A DNA stretch of 47,702 bases from an uncultured Flavobacteriales bacterium (lineage in GTDB: Bacteria; Bacteroidota; Bacteroidia; Flavobacteriales_D; Crocinitomicaceae): assembly GCA_903945495.1 (NCBI GenBank), contig CAJAVU010000030.1, positions 1 through 47,702 on the forward strand. The letters are read 5' to 3'. Position 1 is the first letter of the stretch, and the number at the start of each line of letters is the position of its first letter. The notes under the pieces are model-generated. The model saw nothing but the letters and a program-made list of their open reading frames with translations. It was not told the DNA's origin and ran no database searches. A program made the position numbers and the translations under genes. Of this stretch, positions 8,360-16,643 are shown one piece after another.

Positions 8360-9388
8360 GTGGATTCATTAGCAATTGTAATTTTAAACTGGAACGGAAG
8401 AGGCTTTTTGGAGCAATTCTTACCTTCTGTTTGCAATTATTCGCATGGAGCCAAAATAATCTTAGCTGATAATGCTTCCACAGACGACTCTGTAGCTTTT
8501 GTAAAAACAAATCACCCATCAATTCAAATCATTATAAATGAGTCAAATGGTGGGTTCGCAAAGGGATACAATGATGCGTTAAAACAAATTGATTCCGAAT
8601 TTTACCTTTTGCTAAATAGCGATATTGAAGTGACAGAAAATTGGCTGGAACCACTTATGGAAGCCATGAAGGATCCTCAAGTTGCTGGATGTCAACCAAA
8701 AGTACTTTCGTTCCAGGAAAGAACCTTGTTTGAGCACGCTGGTGCTTCTGGTGGTTTTTTAGACCATAACTATTTTCCATTTTGTCGCGGAAGAATCTTT
8801 GACAAATTTGAACATGATGAAGGTCAATACGATACCCCAATGGAGGTTTTTTGGGCCACAGGAGCTGCATTGTTAATTCGTTCTGAATTGTATCACAAAG
8901 TCGGAGGTTTGGATGAAGCATTTTTCGCTCACATGGAAGAAATTGATTTATGTTGGCGATTGAAAAAACAAGGATACAAATTTATGGTTGTACCGCAATC
9001 CCATATTTTCCATGTTGGTGGAGGTACTCTGCCCTATTTGTCTCCGAGAAAATCATATTTAAACTTCAGAAATTCACTCTACATGATTATTAAAAACCAT
9101 GAAGGAAATTTGTTTTTCAAGTTGTTCAATCGAATGATTCTGGATGGAATTGCTGGTGTTCGTTTCCTCCTGCGTGGAGAATGGAAACATTTGGCTAGTG
9201 TATTCAATGCTCACATAGCCATGTATAAGCGTTTACCTCATCTATTGAAACAACGAAAAGAAATTAAGCGAACATCTAATTCGTTTAACTCACAGGGTTT
9301 ATATAAAGGAAGTATTTTGTGGGCACGTTATTTTAAGGGTGTTGCCAAATTCAAGGATTTAAATCAGCGCTTGTTCGTCTCGAAATAA
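8360..9388 (+). CDS. Family 2 glycosyltransferase
   Basis: This 342-residue GT-A protein starts at a GTG and reads MDSLAIVILNWNGRG. It carries DNASTDDS near residue 36, LLLNSDIEV (the DXD-equivalent metal site) near 82, and FFAHMEEIDLCWRLKKQGY near 191, the acceptor-side motif of rhamnosyltransferase-like GT2 enzymes. It probably acts on cell-surface polysaccharide at the cytoplasmic face. No ATG is available close to the start, so GTG is the best choice. Its last 25 bases overlap the 3' end of aroQ on the opposite strand. Confidence 0.9.
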   Translation: MDSLAIVILNWNGRGFLEQFLPSVCNYSHGAKIILADNASTDDSVAFVKTNHPSIQIIINESNGGFAKGYNDALKQIDSEFYLLLNSDIEVTENWLEPLMEAMKDPQVAGCQPKVLSFQERTLFEHAGASGGFLDHNYFPFCRGRIFDKFEHDEGQYDTPMEVFWATGAALLIRSELYHKVGGLDEAFFAHMEEIDLCWRLKKQGYKFMVVPQSHIFHVGGGTLPYLSPRKSYLNFRNSLYMIIKNHEGNLFFKLFNRMILDGIAGVRFLLRGEWKHLASVFNAHIAMYKRLPHLLKQRKEIKRTSNSFNSQGLYKGSILWARYFKGVAKFKDLNQRLFVSK

Positions 9389-9780
9389 TTCAACGCTAAG
9401 CGATAGCTTTCCATACCAAAACCAAAAATACAACCAACAGCAACAGGTGAAATTAAAGACGTATGTCTGAATTCTTCCCTACTCGCAACATTCGAAATAT
9501 GGACTTCTACAACTGGAACTTGAATTGCTGAGATACAATCGCGCAACGCAACACTAGTATGTGTGTACCCACCAGCATTTAATACAATTCCATCATGCTG
9601 CGATTCTTGCATTTTATTGATTAACTCGCCTTCTACGTTGGATTGAAAATAATCCAATTCACATGCTGTTTTCAATTTCAACTCTTCAAAATAGGCTTCG
9701 AATGTTTGAATCCCATATATTTGTGGCTCACGTGTGCCAAGTAAGTTTAAATTCGGACCGTTAACAATTAAAATTTTCAT
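9364..9780 (-). CDS. aroQ: Type II 3-dehydroquinate dehydratase
   Basis: The 138-residue length fits this small dodecameric enzyme. MKILIVNGPNLNLLGTREP contains the arginine-bearing lid segment before the catalytic tyrosine in QIYG. NAGGYTHTSVALRD and VVEVHISN carry the substrate-binding Asn/His residues. It dehydrates 3-dehydroquinate to 3-dehydroshikimate in the shikimate pathway. Its ATG is only 4 bp from the xerD start on the other strand, and its 3' end overlaps the GT2 gene tail to tail by 25 bp. Confidence 0.97.
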   Translation of the reverse strand: MKILIVNGPNLNLLGTREPQIYGIQTFEAYFEELKLKTACELDYFQSNVEGELINKMQESQHDGIVLNAGGYTHTSVALRDCISAIQVPVVEVHISNVASREEFRHTSLISPVAVGCIFGFGMESYRLALNYFETNKR

Positions 9781-9784
9781 AAGT

Positions 9785-10687
9785 ATGTCAAATTGGGAAC
9801 GCTATATTAAGGATTTTGTTTCGTTCTTAAAAATCGAAAAGGGTTTAGCGGAGAATTCAATCTTTGCCTACCAAAATGATGTAGCCAAATTATATGACTT
9901 TGCCTTGGCAAGAAAAATTGCTGTTACTGAACTTACCTACAATGATTTAAAGGAATTTATTGCAGAATTATATGATCTTGGATTAAGCGCTCGCACACAA
10001 GCTCGGATTATCAGTGGTGTAAAACAATTCTTTGGTTTTCTTTTGATTGAAGATGTTTTGATTGATGATCCAAGTGAATTACTTGAAATGCCACGTTTAG
10101 GGAGAAAATTACCAGAAGTACTTTCCATTGAAGAAATCGATCAATTGATAGCAGCTATTGACTTAAGTAAAACAGAAGGTCATCGGAATCGCGCAATCAT
10201 TGAAACGCTATATAGTTGTGGTTTACGTGTGAGTGAATTGGTTTCATTAAAATTTGGCGATTTGTATTTTGATGAAGGATTCATTCGCGTGATTGGTAAA
10301 GGAAACAAAGAACGTCTTGTGCCAGTGAGTCCAAGCGTTGAAAAGGAAATCGGCATTTACAATGACCATGTTCGTCGACATCAAGTGATTAAACCAGGAA
10401 ATGAACAAATTGTCTTTTTAAATCGTCGTGGGGCACAATTAACACGCGTGATGATATTTACGATTATCAAAGATTTAGCAAATTCGATTGGATTAACAAA
10501 ATCAATTTCTCCGCATACATTTCGTCATTCTTTTGCTACACATATGATTGAGGGCGGGGCAAATCTGCGCGCTGTTCAAGAAATGTTGGGCCATGAATCG
10601 ATTACCACAACTGAAATTTACACACATTTAGATCAACGTTTTTTGCGCGATGCGATTATTACGTTTCATCCAAGAAATGCACATTGA
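9785..10687 (+). CDS. xerD: Tyrosine recombinase XerD
   Basis: The protein has 300 residues. The N-terminal SAM-like core-binding domain begins MSNWERYIKDFVSFLKIEKG. The catalytic domain contains YSCGLRVSELVSL (Arg I), the beta-hairpin Lys region GKGNKERLVP, HTFRHSFATHMIEGG (His-x-x-Arg), GHESITTTEIYTHLD with the His/Trp-position His, and the nucleophile Tyr. With XerC it resolves chromosome dimers at dif. A longer form from a GTG at 9734 is possible but would run into aroQ; the ATG at 9785 matches the usual family length. No integrase-like mobile context is present, so this is the housekeeping recombinase. Confidence 0.92.
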   Translation: MSNWERYIKDFVSFLKIEKGLAENSIFAYQNDVAKLYDFALARKIAVTELTYNDLKEFIAELYDLGLSARTQARIISGVKQFFGFLLIEDVLIDDPSELLEMPRLGRKLPEVLSIEEIDQLIAAIDLSKTEGHRNRAIIETLYSCGLRVSELVSLKFGDLYFDEGFIRVIGKGNKERLVPVSPSVEKEIGIYNDHVRRHQVIKPGNEQIVFLNRRGAQLTRVMIFTIIKDLANSIGLTKSISPHTFRHSFATHMIEGGANLRAVQEMLGHESITTTEIYTHLDQRFLRDAIITFHPRNAH

Positions 10688-10700
10688 TTTTAAGGAACAA

Positions 10701-10732
10701 TGTTGTAATGTTGTAATGTTGTAATGTTGCAA
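10701..10732 (+). repeat. Four tandem copies of an 8-bp repeat (TGTTGTAA)
   Basis: Three perfect copies of TGTTGTAA are followed by TGTTGCAA. The array begins 14 bp after the xerD stop and lies before the 3' end of the convergent anti-sigma-like gene. No gene function is implied. Confidence 0.95.
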
Positions 10733-10800
10733 ATTAACAATCTTACTAATAACTCCCGTTTTTATTGACTTACAGAACAATCCTCAACAAGCTCGTCACA

Positions 10801-12327
10801 TCAAAAACGATACTTCAACACAACTCCACCTCCAAGATCAAATCGCTTTTTATCAAATTCTGACCAACGTGTGAATGGGATCAAATCGAACGACGTGTTT
10901 AAATAAACGCCAATCCCGAACTTACCAAACGAATACGTTATTTCTGGTCGAAGTGCCAAACTTAATCCGAATTGCTTAGAAACAGGTGTAGAAATCAACG
11001 CTTCTGGAATTCCTTCATAAAAATTCGTCACAGTAGTTTTATAATAGTTCAATCGTACTCCAGCTAGTATCGATGAATTCCAATTTCCTTTATTTAAAAG
11101 TGAAAATGAACCATAAATCGGCAATGAAAATACATTGTAATTTATTTTCTGCGCAGCATCTGACGTGGCAATTTCAGTAATGTAATTCACTGTGACAATG
11201 GAATCGATAATTGAATCTTGAAGCGCAGGATTCAAGTAAATATATTCGACAGTCATACCATTCGGAATAAGCGTTGTATCGTAGATTACAGCCGAAATTC
11301 GTTCATTAAACGTTGAATAACCCAATCCTGTTGCAATAGACCATTTGCTATTTAGTCCATAATTTACTTCAATACTTGAACTGAAGCCAGCTGGAGAATT
11401 GATTTCATAGTTATTGTTTGAGTTTGTTTTCAATGAATTCACTCCCAATAACGTTCCCGCATAAAATCCTACCGACCATTTAGATGGCGCAGCCAACGGT
11501 GCAAGTTGTGTTTGTTGAATACTTGATTTAGCAGAATCCATGGATGTGATTACCTCTTTCTGTTTTTCATTAGTTGACGCTACATCTTTGTTCTTTACCT
11601 TTTCTTCTCCCTTCGATTTTACTTCATTTTCAGAATTAACAGAAGACGTTGTTTCAGTTGCAGAATCCTCAGTTGATTTACCCGCCGAAGCAAAATTATC
11701 GTTTAATTTATCCTTCGTAGCATCATCTTTTACAGTACTTCTTTCGTAAGAATTATGCGCTGTTTCTGCTTGTTTAGATTTATTTCTTTTAGCTAGTTGA
11801 GTTTTTGATTTTTTAACGGATTGATTTGATGCATCTTTCAACCCACCTTTTTTAGATGATTTACTCGAATTGGAAGTGTAGTTCACATCCAAAAATTTAC
11901 CTTCATCTTTATTTTTCTGAGTGTTGTTGATACCAGAGAATTGATGCTGTTCTTTGGCCATTTCACATTTATTACTATTAGTCTTAGTATGTTGTTTTTT
12001 CGTATCGATTAACTGATTTTCAGTATTATTTAAAGTGTTACTTTCTTGCACAGAAGTATGTGTTGTTTGATTTGCTAATTGAGTCGAAGCAGCATTACTG
12101 ATTTTTGTTGAATGATTTCGTGTATTGAACGAAAGGGTAATAAAACTAACAATGAAGAAAAATCCAATTAATGGAAATAGCCAAATAAATCCGCGTTTCG
12201 AGTGAACCGGAGTTTTACTTGCAAATAAACTTTCATCTATTGCCGCTTTCACATGGGAAGGCGGTGTTACTTCAAAACCATCAAAGGCCGAAGAAAACAA
12301 TTGTTCTAGTTCGTTTTGTTCTTTCAT
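10801..12327 (-). CDS. Putative anti-sigma factor with inner-membrane helix and C-terminal outer-membrane beta-barrel
   Basis: The 508-residue protein has four parts. Residues 1-45 are a soluble cytoplasmic segment containing FEVTPPSHVKAAIDE. A single hydrophobic helix lies at about 46-67 (FIWLFPLIGFFFIVSFITLS). Residues about 68-283 are low-complexity, rich in S, T, N and K. From about 284 (WSVGFYAGTLLG) to the end are amphipathic strands of an outer-membrane barrel, ending LKYRF with the C-terminal aromatic typical of Bam substrates. There is no cleavable signal peptide. The start overlaps the stop of the ECF sigma gene as ATGA, so translation is coupled, the usual arrangement for a cognate anti-sigma. 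The anti-sigma role and the double-membrane topology are inferred. Confidence 0.7.
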   Translation of the reverse strand: MKEQNELEQLFSSAFDGFEVTPPSHVKAAIDESLFASKTPVHSKRGFIWLFPLIGFFFIVSFITLSFNTRNHSTKISNAASTQLANQTTHTSVQESNTLNNTENQLIDTKKQHTKTNSNKCEMAKEQHQFSGINNTQKNKDEGKFLDVNYTSNSSKSSKKGGLKDASNQSVKKSKTQLAKRNKSKQAETAHNSYERSTVKDDATKDKLNDNFASAGKSTEDSATETTSSVNSENEVKSKGEEKVKNKDVASTNEKQKEVITSMDSAKSSIQQTQLAPLAAPSKWSVGFYAGTLLGVNSLKTNSNNNYEINSPAGFSSSIEVNYGLNSKWSIATGLGYSTFNERISAVIYDTTLIPNGMTVEYIYLNPALQDSIIDSIVTVNYITEIATSDAAQKINYNVFSLPIYGSFSLLNKGNWNSSILAGVRLNYYKTTVTNFYEGIPEALISTPVSKQFGLSLALRPEITYSFGKFGIGVYLNTSFDLIPFTRWSEFDKKRFDLGGGVVLKYRF

Positions 12328-12863
12328 CTTTCTACTTTTTCTGATTCAAGTAAGACTTGTATCATTTTTTTAGCTTTGAAATACTGAGATTTTGAGGTTC
12401 CTTCCGAAATATTCAAATGCTCTGCTATTTCTTTATGTGTCAAATTGTCAATTGTGTACAAATTGAACACTGTTCGATAACCGTCAGGAAGTTGTTGAAG
12501 CAATTGTAGTAGTCTCTCTTTCAACTCACGATTATCTATTTCTGATTCTTCTTCAATTACAAGCTGATCAAATTTTAAATCATTATCCGTTAATACCAAA
12601 CGATAGTGATCTTTAATATAATTTAATGCTGTTCGAATTGTTATTGTTTTGATCCATGCCCCAATGGATAATTCTGGATTAAAGCGTTCACGCGTTTGAT
12701 ATAATTTGATAAAACTATCTTGCAGAACGTCTTGGGCGTCATCGCGACAACGTGTGTAGCGGAGGCAAATACCAAACATGCCAGAGGAGTAGGCAGCATA
12801 GATTTTATCAAATGCAACCTTATCTCCTTCAACAAACTTGATAAGAACCTCCTTCGCTATCAC
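12324..12863 (-). CDS. ECF-type RNA polymerase sigma factor
   Basis: The 179-residue protein has the two-domain layout of extracytoplasmic-function sigma factors. Region 2 contains CRYTRCRDDAQDVLQDSFIK and IGAWIKTITIRTALNYIK. Region 4 contains LPDGYRTVFNLYTIDNLTH and KEIAEHLNISEGTSKSQYFK, the helix-turn-helix that reads the -35 element. The frame begins with GTG at 12863. It lies 19 bp after the broken lipoprotein gene, and its stop overlaps the start of the putative anti-sigma barrel protein, so the three probably share a transcript. Target promoters are not predictable. Confidence 0.93.
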   Translation of the reverse strand: MIAKEVLIKFVEGDKVAFDKIYAAYSSGMFGICLRYTRCRDDAQDVLQDSFIKLYQTRERFNPELSIGAWIKTITIRTALNYIKDHYRLVLTDNDLKFDQLVIEEESEIDNRELKERLLQLLQQLPDGYRTVFNLYTIDNLTHKEIAEHLNISEGTSKSQYFKAKKMIQVLLESEKVER

Positions 12864-12882
12864 TCTCTTTATTTTTAGACTA

Positions 12883-13146
12883 TTAGTTTCCTCCTAAAGT
12901 ATCCATTGGATTTCCACCACCGTTCCATGTTGAATCAATTGGTGTTCCTCCTCCATTTCCTCCTCCATTCCATGTTGAATCGATTGGTGTACCACCGCCG
13001 TTTCCTCCACTTGTTGTATCATTTACCCATGTAGTGTCAATTCCATTTCCATTACCGTTTGGTGTAATGGGATCATCTTGACAAGATTGCATTCATAATG
13101 AAATAACTAGTGCAAATCCGTAACCTACTATCAATCCTTTTCTCAT
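12883..13146 (-). pseudogene. Gly/Asn-rich repeat lipoprotein interrupted by an in-frame TGA
   Basis: The minus-strand frame from the ATG at 13146 encodes MRKGLIVGYGFALVISL, then TGA at 13095-13093, then directly MQSCQDDPITPN and 57 more residues in the same frame. Joined, the two pieces make an ordinary lipoprotein signal peptide with lipobox MQSC. The stop falls three codons before the cysteine. The downstream piece has a 15-residue repeat (GGGTPIDSTWNGGGN) twice over. Without readthrough, the ATG at 13092 would make a 69-residue cytoplasmic peptide with no signal. It sits just ahead of the ECF sigma gene in the same direction. A real nonsense mutation, a base error or recoding are all possible. 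Confidence 0.65.
12923..13012 (-). repeat. 45-bp in-frame tandem repeat (2 copies)
   Basis: The segment beginning TTCCATGTTGAATC recurs 45 bp apart, at 12923 and 12968, with a few silent changes, and encodes the 15-residue period of the broken lipoprotein. Being a multiple of three, copy-number change would keep the frame. Confidence 0.8.
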
Positions 13147-13213
13147 AGCCTTTCGTATTTAAATTCAACCTAAATACAAAGTCAAAAATGAAAGGGTTGC
13201 CTGAGATTTAATT

Positions 13214-14236
13214 TTACTCTATTTTTTTATTCATTACCCTGAAAAACAATGGTGGCAGCAAAGCTAACAACATCATTCCTGGATAACCCGTTGGCATTAT
13301 TGGCGACTCTTCGTGTGTTTCTAACAATTGGTAAGGACGGTCTGGCTTGTAATGATGATCGGAATGTCGACTCAATTCAAACAAAACCACTCTTCCAAAA
13401 ACATGGTTCGAATTCCAACTATGTATTCTTCGAACACGATCAAAGGAACCATTCTCGCGTTTTTCACGCAGTAAACCATAATGTTCAATGTAATTCACTG
13501 TTTCAAGCAACAAAATTCCTCCGGCTGCAACGATCACAAAAAACAACAGAGCAATTTGACCTATAGTGATTAGAATCAATAGACACAAGAGCAATTGAAC
13601 AAGTGTGTAAATCAGCATTTTGTTTTGAATTGATAATTTTGATTTACCAATAATGTGCATCCGTTCAAATTCAATTTGCCAAGCCTGGATATAACTTCCA
13701 ATGTGAGAACGGAACCAAAAAATGTACAACCACTCGTTTTTTCTAGCTGTAGCGGGATCATCTGGTGTCGCCACATTGTTGTGATGTCCACGATTGTGAT
13801 ACGGTAAAAAATGATTTTCAAGCGAAGTCAATAAAAGAAGTTCACCTAAAAAATGTTCGAAACGGTTTGTTCGATGTCCTAATTCATGTCCAATATTTAT
13901 TCCGATTACACCACACATTATGGCCATGGAAATCGATCTCCCAACTAAAGAAAGTGTCGAATTCGCATCTTGAAATGTCATTAAAAACCATACAAGAAAA
14001 GCAATTTGAATTGGAATCATACTATATAACAACCAATCATAAAAAGGATCTTTGGCCACTAGTTCACGCTCCTTTTCGTCCAAATTTCGAGCATCTTGTT
14101 TAAGCAGTAATTCAGCAAGAGGAATTAAAACGAAGAAAACAACCAATGGTAAAAAAGTTAGCACACCTTGAGATGTAAAGGAAACTGCTACTGTTATAGG
14201 TAATAAATAAATTGTCAGATACTTCAGTTTTTTCAT
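13214..14236 (-). CDS. AlkB-type alkane 1-monooxygenase family protein
   Basis: The integral membrane non-haem di-iron oxygenase has 340 residues and about six hydrophobic helices. The histidine boxes are NIGHELGHR (near 119), HNRGHHNNV (near 147) and LSRHSDHH (near 303). The AlkB signature NYIEHYGLL and HSWNSNH are also present, separating it from fatty-acid desaturases. The family inserts oxygen at terminal carbons of alkanes or similar chains using rubredoxin electrons. No rubredoxin gene is visible nearby. It is shorter than the Pseudomonas enzyme (about 400). It lies 53 bp downstream of rimO on the same strand. The substrate is unproven and could be another hydrophobic chain. Confidence 0.85.
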   Translation of the reverse strand: MKKLKYLTIYLLPITVAVSFTSQGVLTFLPLVVFFVLIPLAELLLKQDARNLDEKERELVAKDPFYDWLLYSMIPIQIAFLVWFLMTFQDANSTLSLVGRSISMAIMCGVIGINIGHELGHRTNRFEHFLGELLLLTSLENHFLPYHNRGHHNNVATPDDPATARKNEWLYIFWFRSHIGSYIQAWQIEFERMHIIGKSKLSIQNKMLIYTLVQLLLCLLILITIGQIALLFFVIVAAGGILLLETVNYIEHYGLLREKRENGSFDRVRRIHSWNSNHVFGRVVLFELSRHSDHHYKPDRPYQLLETHEESPIMPTGYPGMMLLALLPPLFFRVMNKKIE

Positions 14237-14289
14237 ACCGATGAAATTACTGAACTAAGCTACAAAATTTTAAAGAAGAATTAGTGGTA

Positions 14290-15600
14290 TTATATCAATT
14301 TACCGTATAAATCGTAATGATCTGCATGCGTAATGTTCACATTAGCAAAATCACCTAAACGTATGAAACCATCCGCTTTCTTGATCAACACTTCATTGTC
14401 AACTTCTGGCGAATCAAATTCTGTTCTACCAATGAAGTAATCTCCTTCTACTCTGTCGAACAAAACCTTGTAATTGTTTCCAACTTTCAATTGGTTCAAA
14501 TCATATGAAATTCCAGATTGCAATTCCATAATCAAATCAGCGCGTTCTTTTTTGATTTTTGCTGAAACTGTATCTTCAAAGCTATAGGCATGCGTATTTT
14601 CCTCATGCGAATAGGTGAAAATTCCCAATCGATCGAAACGACTTCTTTCAACCCAATCATACATTTCTTGGAAATCTGCTTCTGTTTCACCTGGATAACC
14701 AGCAATTAGGGTTGTTCTCAATGCAATTCCCGGAACTTTTTCACGAATAGTGGCAATTAATTCTTCCGTTTTTTCACGTGTAATGCCGCGTCGCATTGCT
14801 TGTAAAATCTTTGTCGACCCATGTTGCAAGGGCATATCAAGGTAATTACATACATTTTCACGTTCACGCATTACATCTAACACATCCATTGGAAAACCTG
14901 ATGGATACGCATAATGTAAACGAATCCAATCGATTCCTTCGATATCTGCTAAACGATTAATTAAATCAGAAAGCGCTCTTTTTTTGTATAAATCAATTCC
15001 GTAGTAGGTCAAATCTTGAGCGATTAACATCAATTCTTTGACTCCTTTCGCTGCTAATCCTTTCGCTTGATGCACTAAATCTTCAATTGGCGTTGAAATA
15101 TTTTTTCCACGCATTAATGGAATTGCACAAAACGAACATGGACGATCACACCCTTCAGCAATCTTGAAATAGGCATAATGATTAGGTGTTGTCAACAAAC
15201 GTTCACCAACCAATTCGTGTTTATAATCCGCTTTCAAGGTTTTCAATAATCGAGGCAAATCTCTTGTACCAAAAAACGCATCTACTTCTGGGATTTCTTT
15301 TTCCAAATCATCTTTGTAACGTTCAGAAAGACAACCAGTAACATACACTTTATCCACCAAACCGTCAGCTTTTGCTTCGGCATAGCGTAAAATGGTGTCA
15401 ATTGATTCTTGTTTAGCATTATCGATGAAACCGCATGTGTTTATGATTACAATTTCCGCATCATCATCCATCGATTCATGTTCTACCTCAAATTGATTCG
15501 CCTTTAATTGTGCCATCATGACTTCCGAATCAAAAATATTTTTCGAACAACCTAAGGTTACGACATTCACTTTGTTTTTCTTGAGCGTTTTTGTTTTCAT
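14290..15600 (-). CDS. rimO: Ribosomal protein S12 methylthiotransferase RimO
   Basis: The 436-residue protein is a typical length. It has an N-terminal UPF0004 domain with VVTLGCSKNIFDSE, a radical-SAM domain with the CxxxCxxC cluster in EGCDRPCSFCAIP near residue 146, and a C-terminal TRAM domain. The LGCSKN form with SE downstream and the FDSPEVDNEV segment of the TRAM region favour RimO over MiaB. It attaches a methylthio group to an aspartate of ribosomal protein S12. It is probably transcribed with the alkane hydroxylase gene that follows. Confidence 0.94.
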   Translation of the reverse strand: MKTKTLKKNKVNVVTLGCSKNIFDSEVMMAQLKANQFEVEHESMDDDAEIVIINTCGFIDNAKQESIDTILRYAEAKADGLVDKVYVTGCLSERYKDDLEKEIPEVDAFFGTRDLPRLLKTLKADYKHELVGERLLTTPNHYAYFKIAEGCDRPCSFCAIPLMRGKNISTPIEDLVHQAKGLAAKGVKELMLIAQDLTYYGIDLYKKRALSDLINRLADIEGIDWIRLHYAYPSGFPMDVLDVMRERENVCNYLDMPLQHGSTKILQAMRRGITREKTEELIATIREKVPGIALRTTLIAGYPGETEADFQEMYDWVERSRFDRLGIFTYSHEENTHAYSFEDTVSAKIKKERADLIMELQSGISYDLNQLKVGNNYKVLFDRVEGDYFIGRTEFDSPEVDNEVLIKKADGFIRLGDFANVNITHADHYDLYGKLI

Positions 15601-15718
15601 GCTGCAAAATTAAGGAAAGAAAGAGGCTTTTCAAACTTTATCTGATAATTCATTGCAAATGGAATACAAAAACGAATCATTGGTATTATCTTTGAGAAAC
15701 AAAGGAAATTTCCGAATT

Positions 15719-16186
15719 ATGAAAACCATCTTATTCGTAGCACTATCAATGTTAGTATTCGGTTGCAATTCAGCAAAGAATGCAGTAGAATCTGACCAAT
15801 CTTCAATAGGAACAATTCAGAACGATGAAAATGTCATGGTAACGGCATCAATAGGCAGAGTTGACCAAGCGTCTGATCCACTTTCAATTTCAGATGTGCG
15901 AGTGAAAGGGAATAAATTATTGATTGATGTATCGTATGGTGGTGGATGTCAAGAACATCAATTTCAAGTAATAGGATCAGCTATGATTTCAAAGAGTCTT
16001 CCTCCAGTGCGCTCAATTCAATTAGTTCATACTGCGAATGGAGATAAATGTAAAATGAACGTTAGTAAAACCCTAGAAGTGGATTTGAAAGAACTTGCCT
16101 ATAAGCAAGACGCGGGAAGTAAAATTTATTTAACACTTGGTGGATGGAGCCAACAAATTGAATATGTATATGTATATGAAGATTAA
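15719..16186 (+). CDS. Small lipoprotein, paralogue of the next gene
   Basis: The ATG at 15719 gives a 155-residue lipoprotein with signal MKTILFVALSMLVFGC. The rest is beta-rich, with LLIDVSYGGGCQEHQFQV and TLEVDLKELAY. These line up with FLDVTVSPEISCEAYNYKV and LRIDLANIL of the following gene, so the two are diverged duplicates. Upstream in-frame codons begin with TTG and spoil the signal peptide, so they are not used. Function is unknown. It is the first gene of a unit with its paralogue and elbB. Confidence 0.75.
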   Translation: MKTILFVALSMLVFGCNSAKNAVESDQSSIGTIQNDENVMVTASIGRVDQASDPLSISDVRVKGNKLLIDVSYGGGCQEHQFQVIGSAMISKSLPPVRSIQLVHTANGDKCKMNVSKTLEVDLKELAYKQDAGSKIYLTLGGWSQQIEYVYVYED

Positions 16187-16643
16187 ATTATTTTTTGTTT
16201 TTCTTTTTTTGGCAATCGGGATTAATTCATGTAAAACCCAAGAAGAGGTAACGCGCAATGAAAAAAGCAACTCAAAAACTGCTACTCCCTTTGATTTTTT
16301 GCTTCGACCAATTATCAGTCAAGAAAAGGTCGAAACGACGAACTATTCAATTCTCAGTGTAGAACAAAACGAAGCTTTTTTGGATGTTACAGTAAGTCCA
16401 GAAATATCGTGTGAAGCATACAATTACAAGGTTCTTTCTTTGCCAACATCTGAACAGAGCACGAGAATAGTATTCAATTTTTTAATCATTCAAGATTGTT
16501 TTGGCACCTCAAAAGCAATTATTAAAAACAATGTTTTACGTATTGATTTAGCAAACATTTTACCGAAAAGTAGTTCAGATGGTACAGTTTTGATAACCTT
16601 CCCTAATTCATCACAAGTATTTAAATATCAATTACCTAAATGA
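16176..16643 (+). CDS. Small lipoprotein, paralogue of the preceding gene
   Basis: The ATG at 16176 overlaps the end of the preceding lipoprotein gene by 11 bp and gives MKIKLFFVFLFLAIGINSC, a lipoprotein signal with lipobox INSC. The mature protein of about 136 residues shares its strand pattern and a paired cysteine region with the upstream gene. Its stop overlaps the elbB start as ATGA, so the three genes are translationally coupled. Function is unknown; a periplasm- or surface-facing location is expected. Confidence 0.75.
   Translation: MKIKLFFVFLFLAIGINSCKTQEEVTRNEKSNSKTATPFDFLLRPIISQEKVETTNYSILSVEQNEAFLDVTVSPEISCEAYNYKVLSLPTSEQSTRIVFNFLIIQDCFGTSKAIIKNNVLRIDLANILPKSSSDGTVLITFPNSSQVFKYQLPK

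Noticed and set aside
9785-10687. Phage or transposon integrase
   Set aside because: Length, motifs and housekeeping neighbours fit XerD, and no att-like repeats or mobile genes flank it.
12883-13012. TGA read as tryptophan (alternative genetic code)
   Set aside because: TGA clearly ends other genes here, such as the sigma factor at 12324-12326 and the lipoprotein ending at 16643, so code reassignment is not supported.
12923-13012. CRISPR-like repeat
   Set aside because: Only two adjoining 45-bp units with no spacers, and they encode an in-frame protein repeat.
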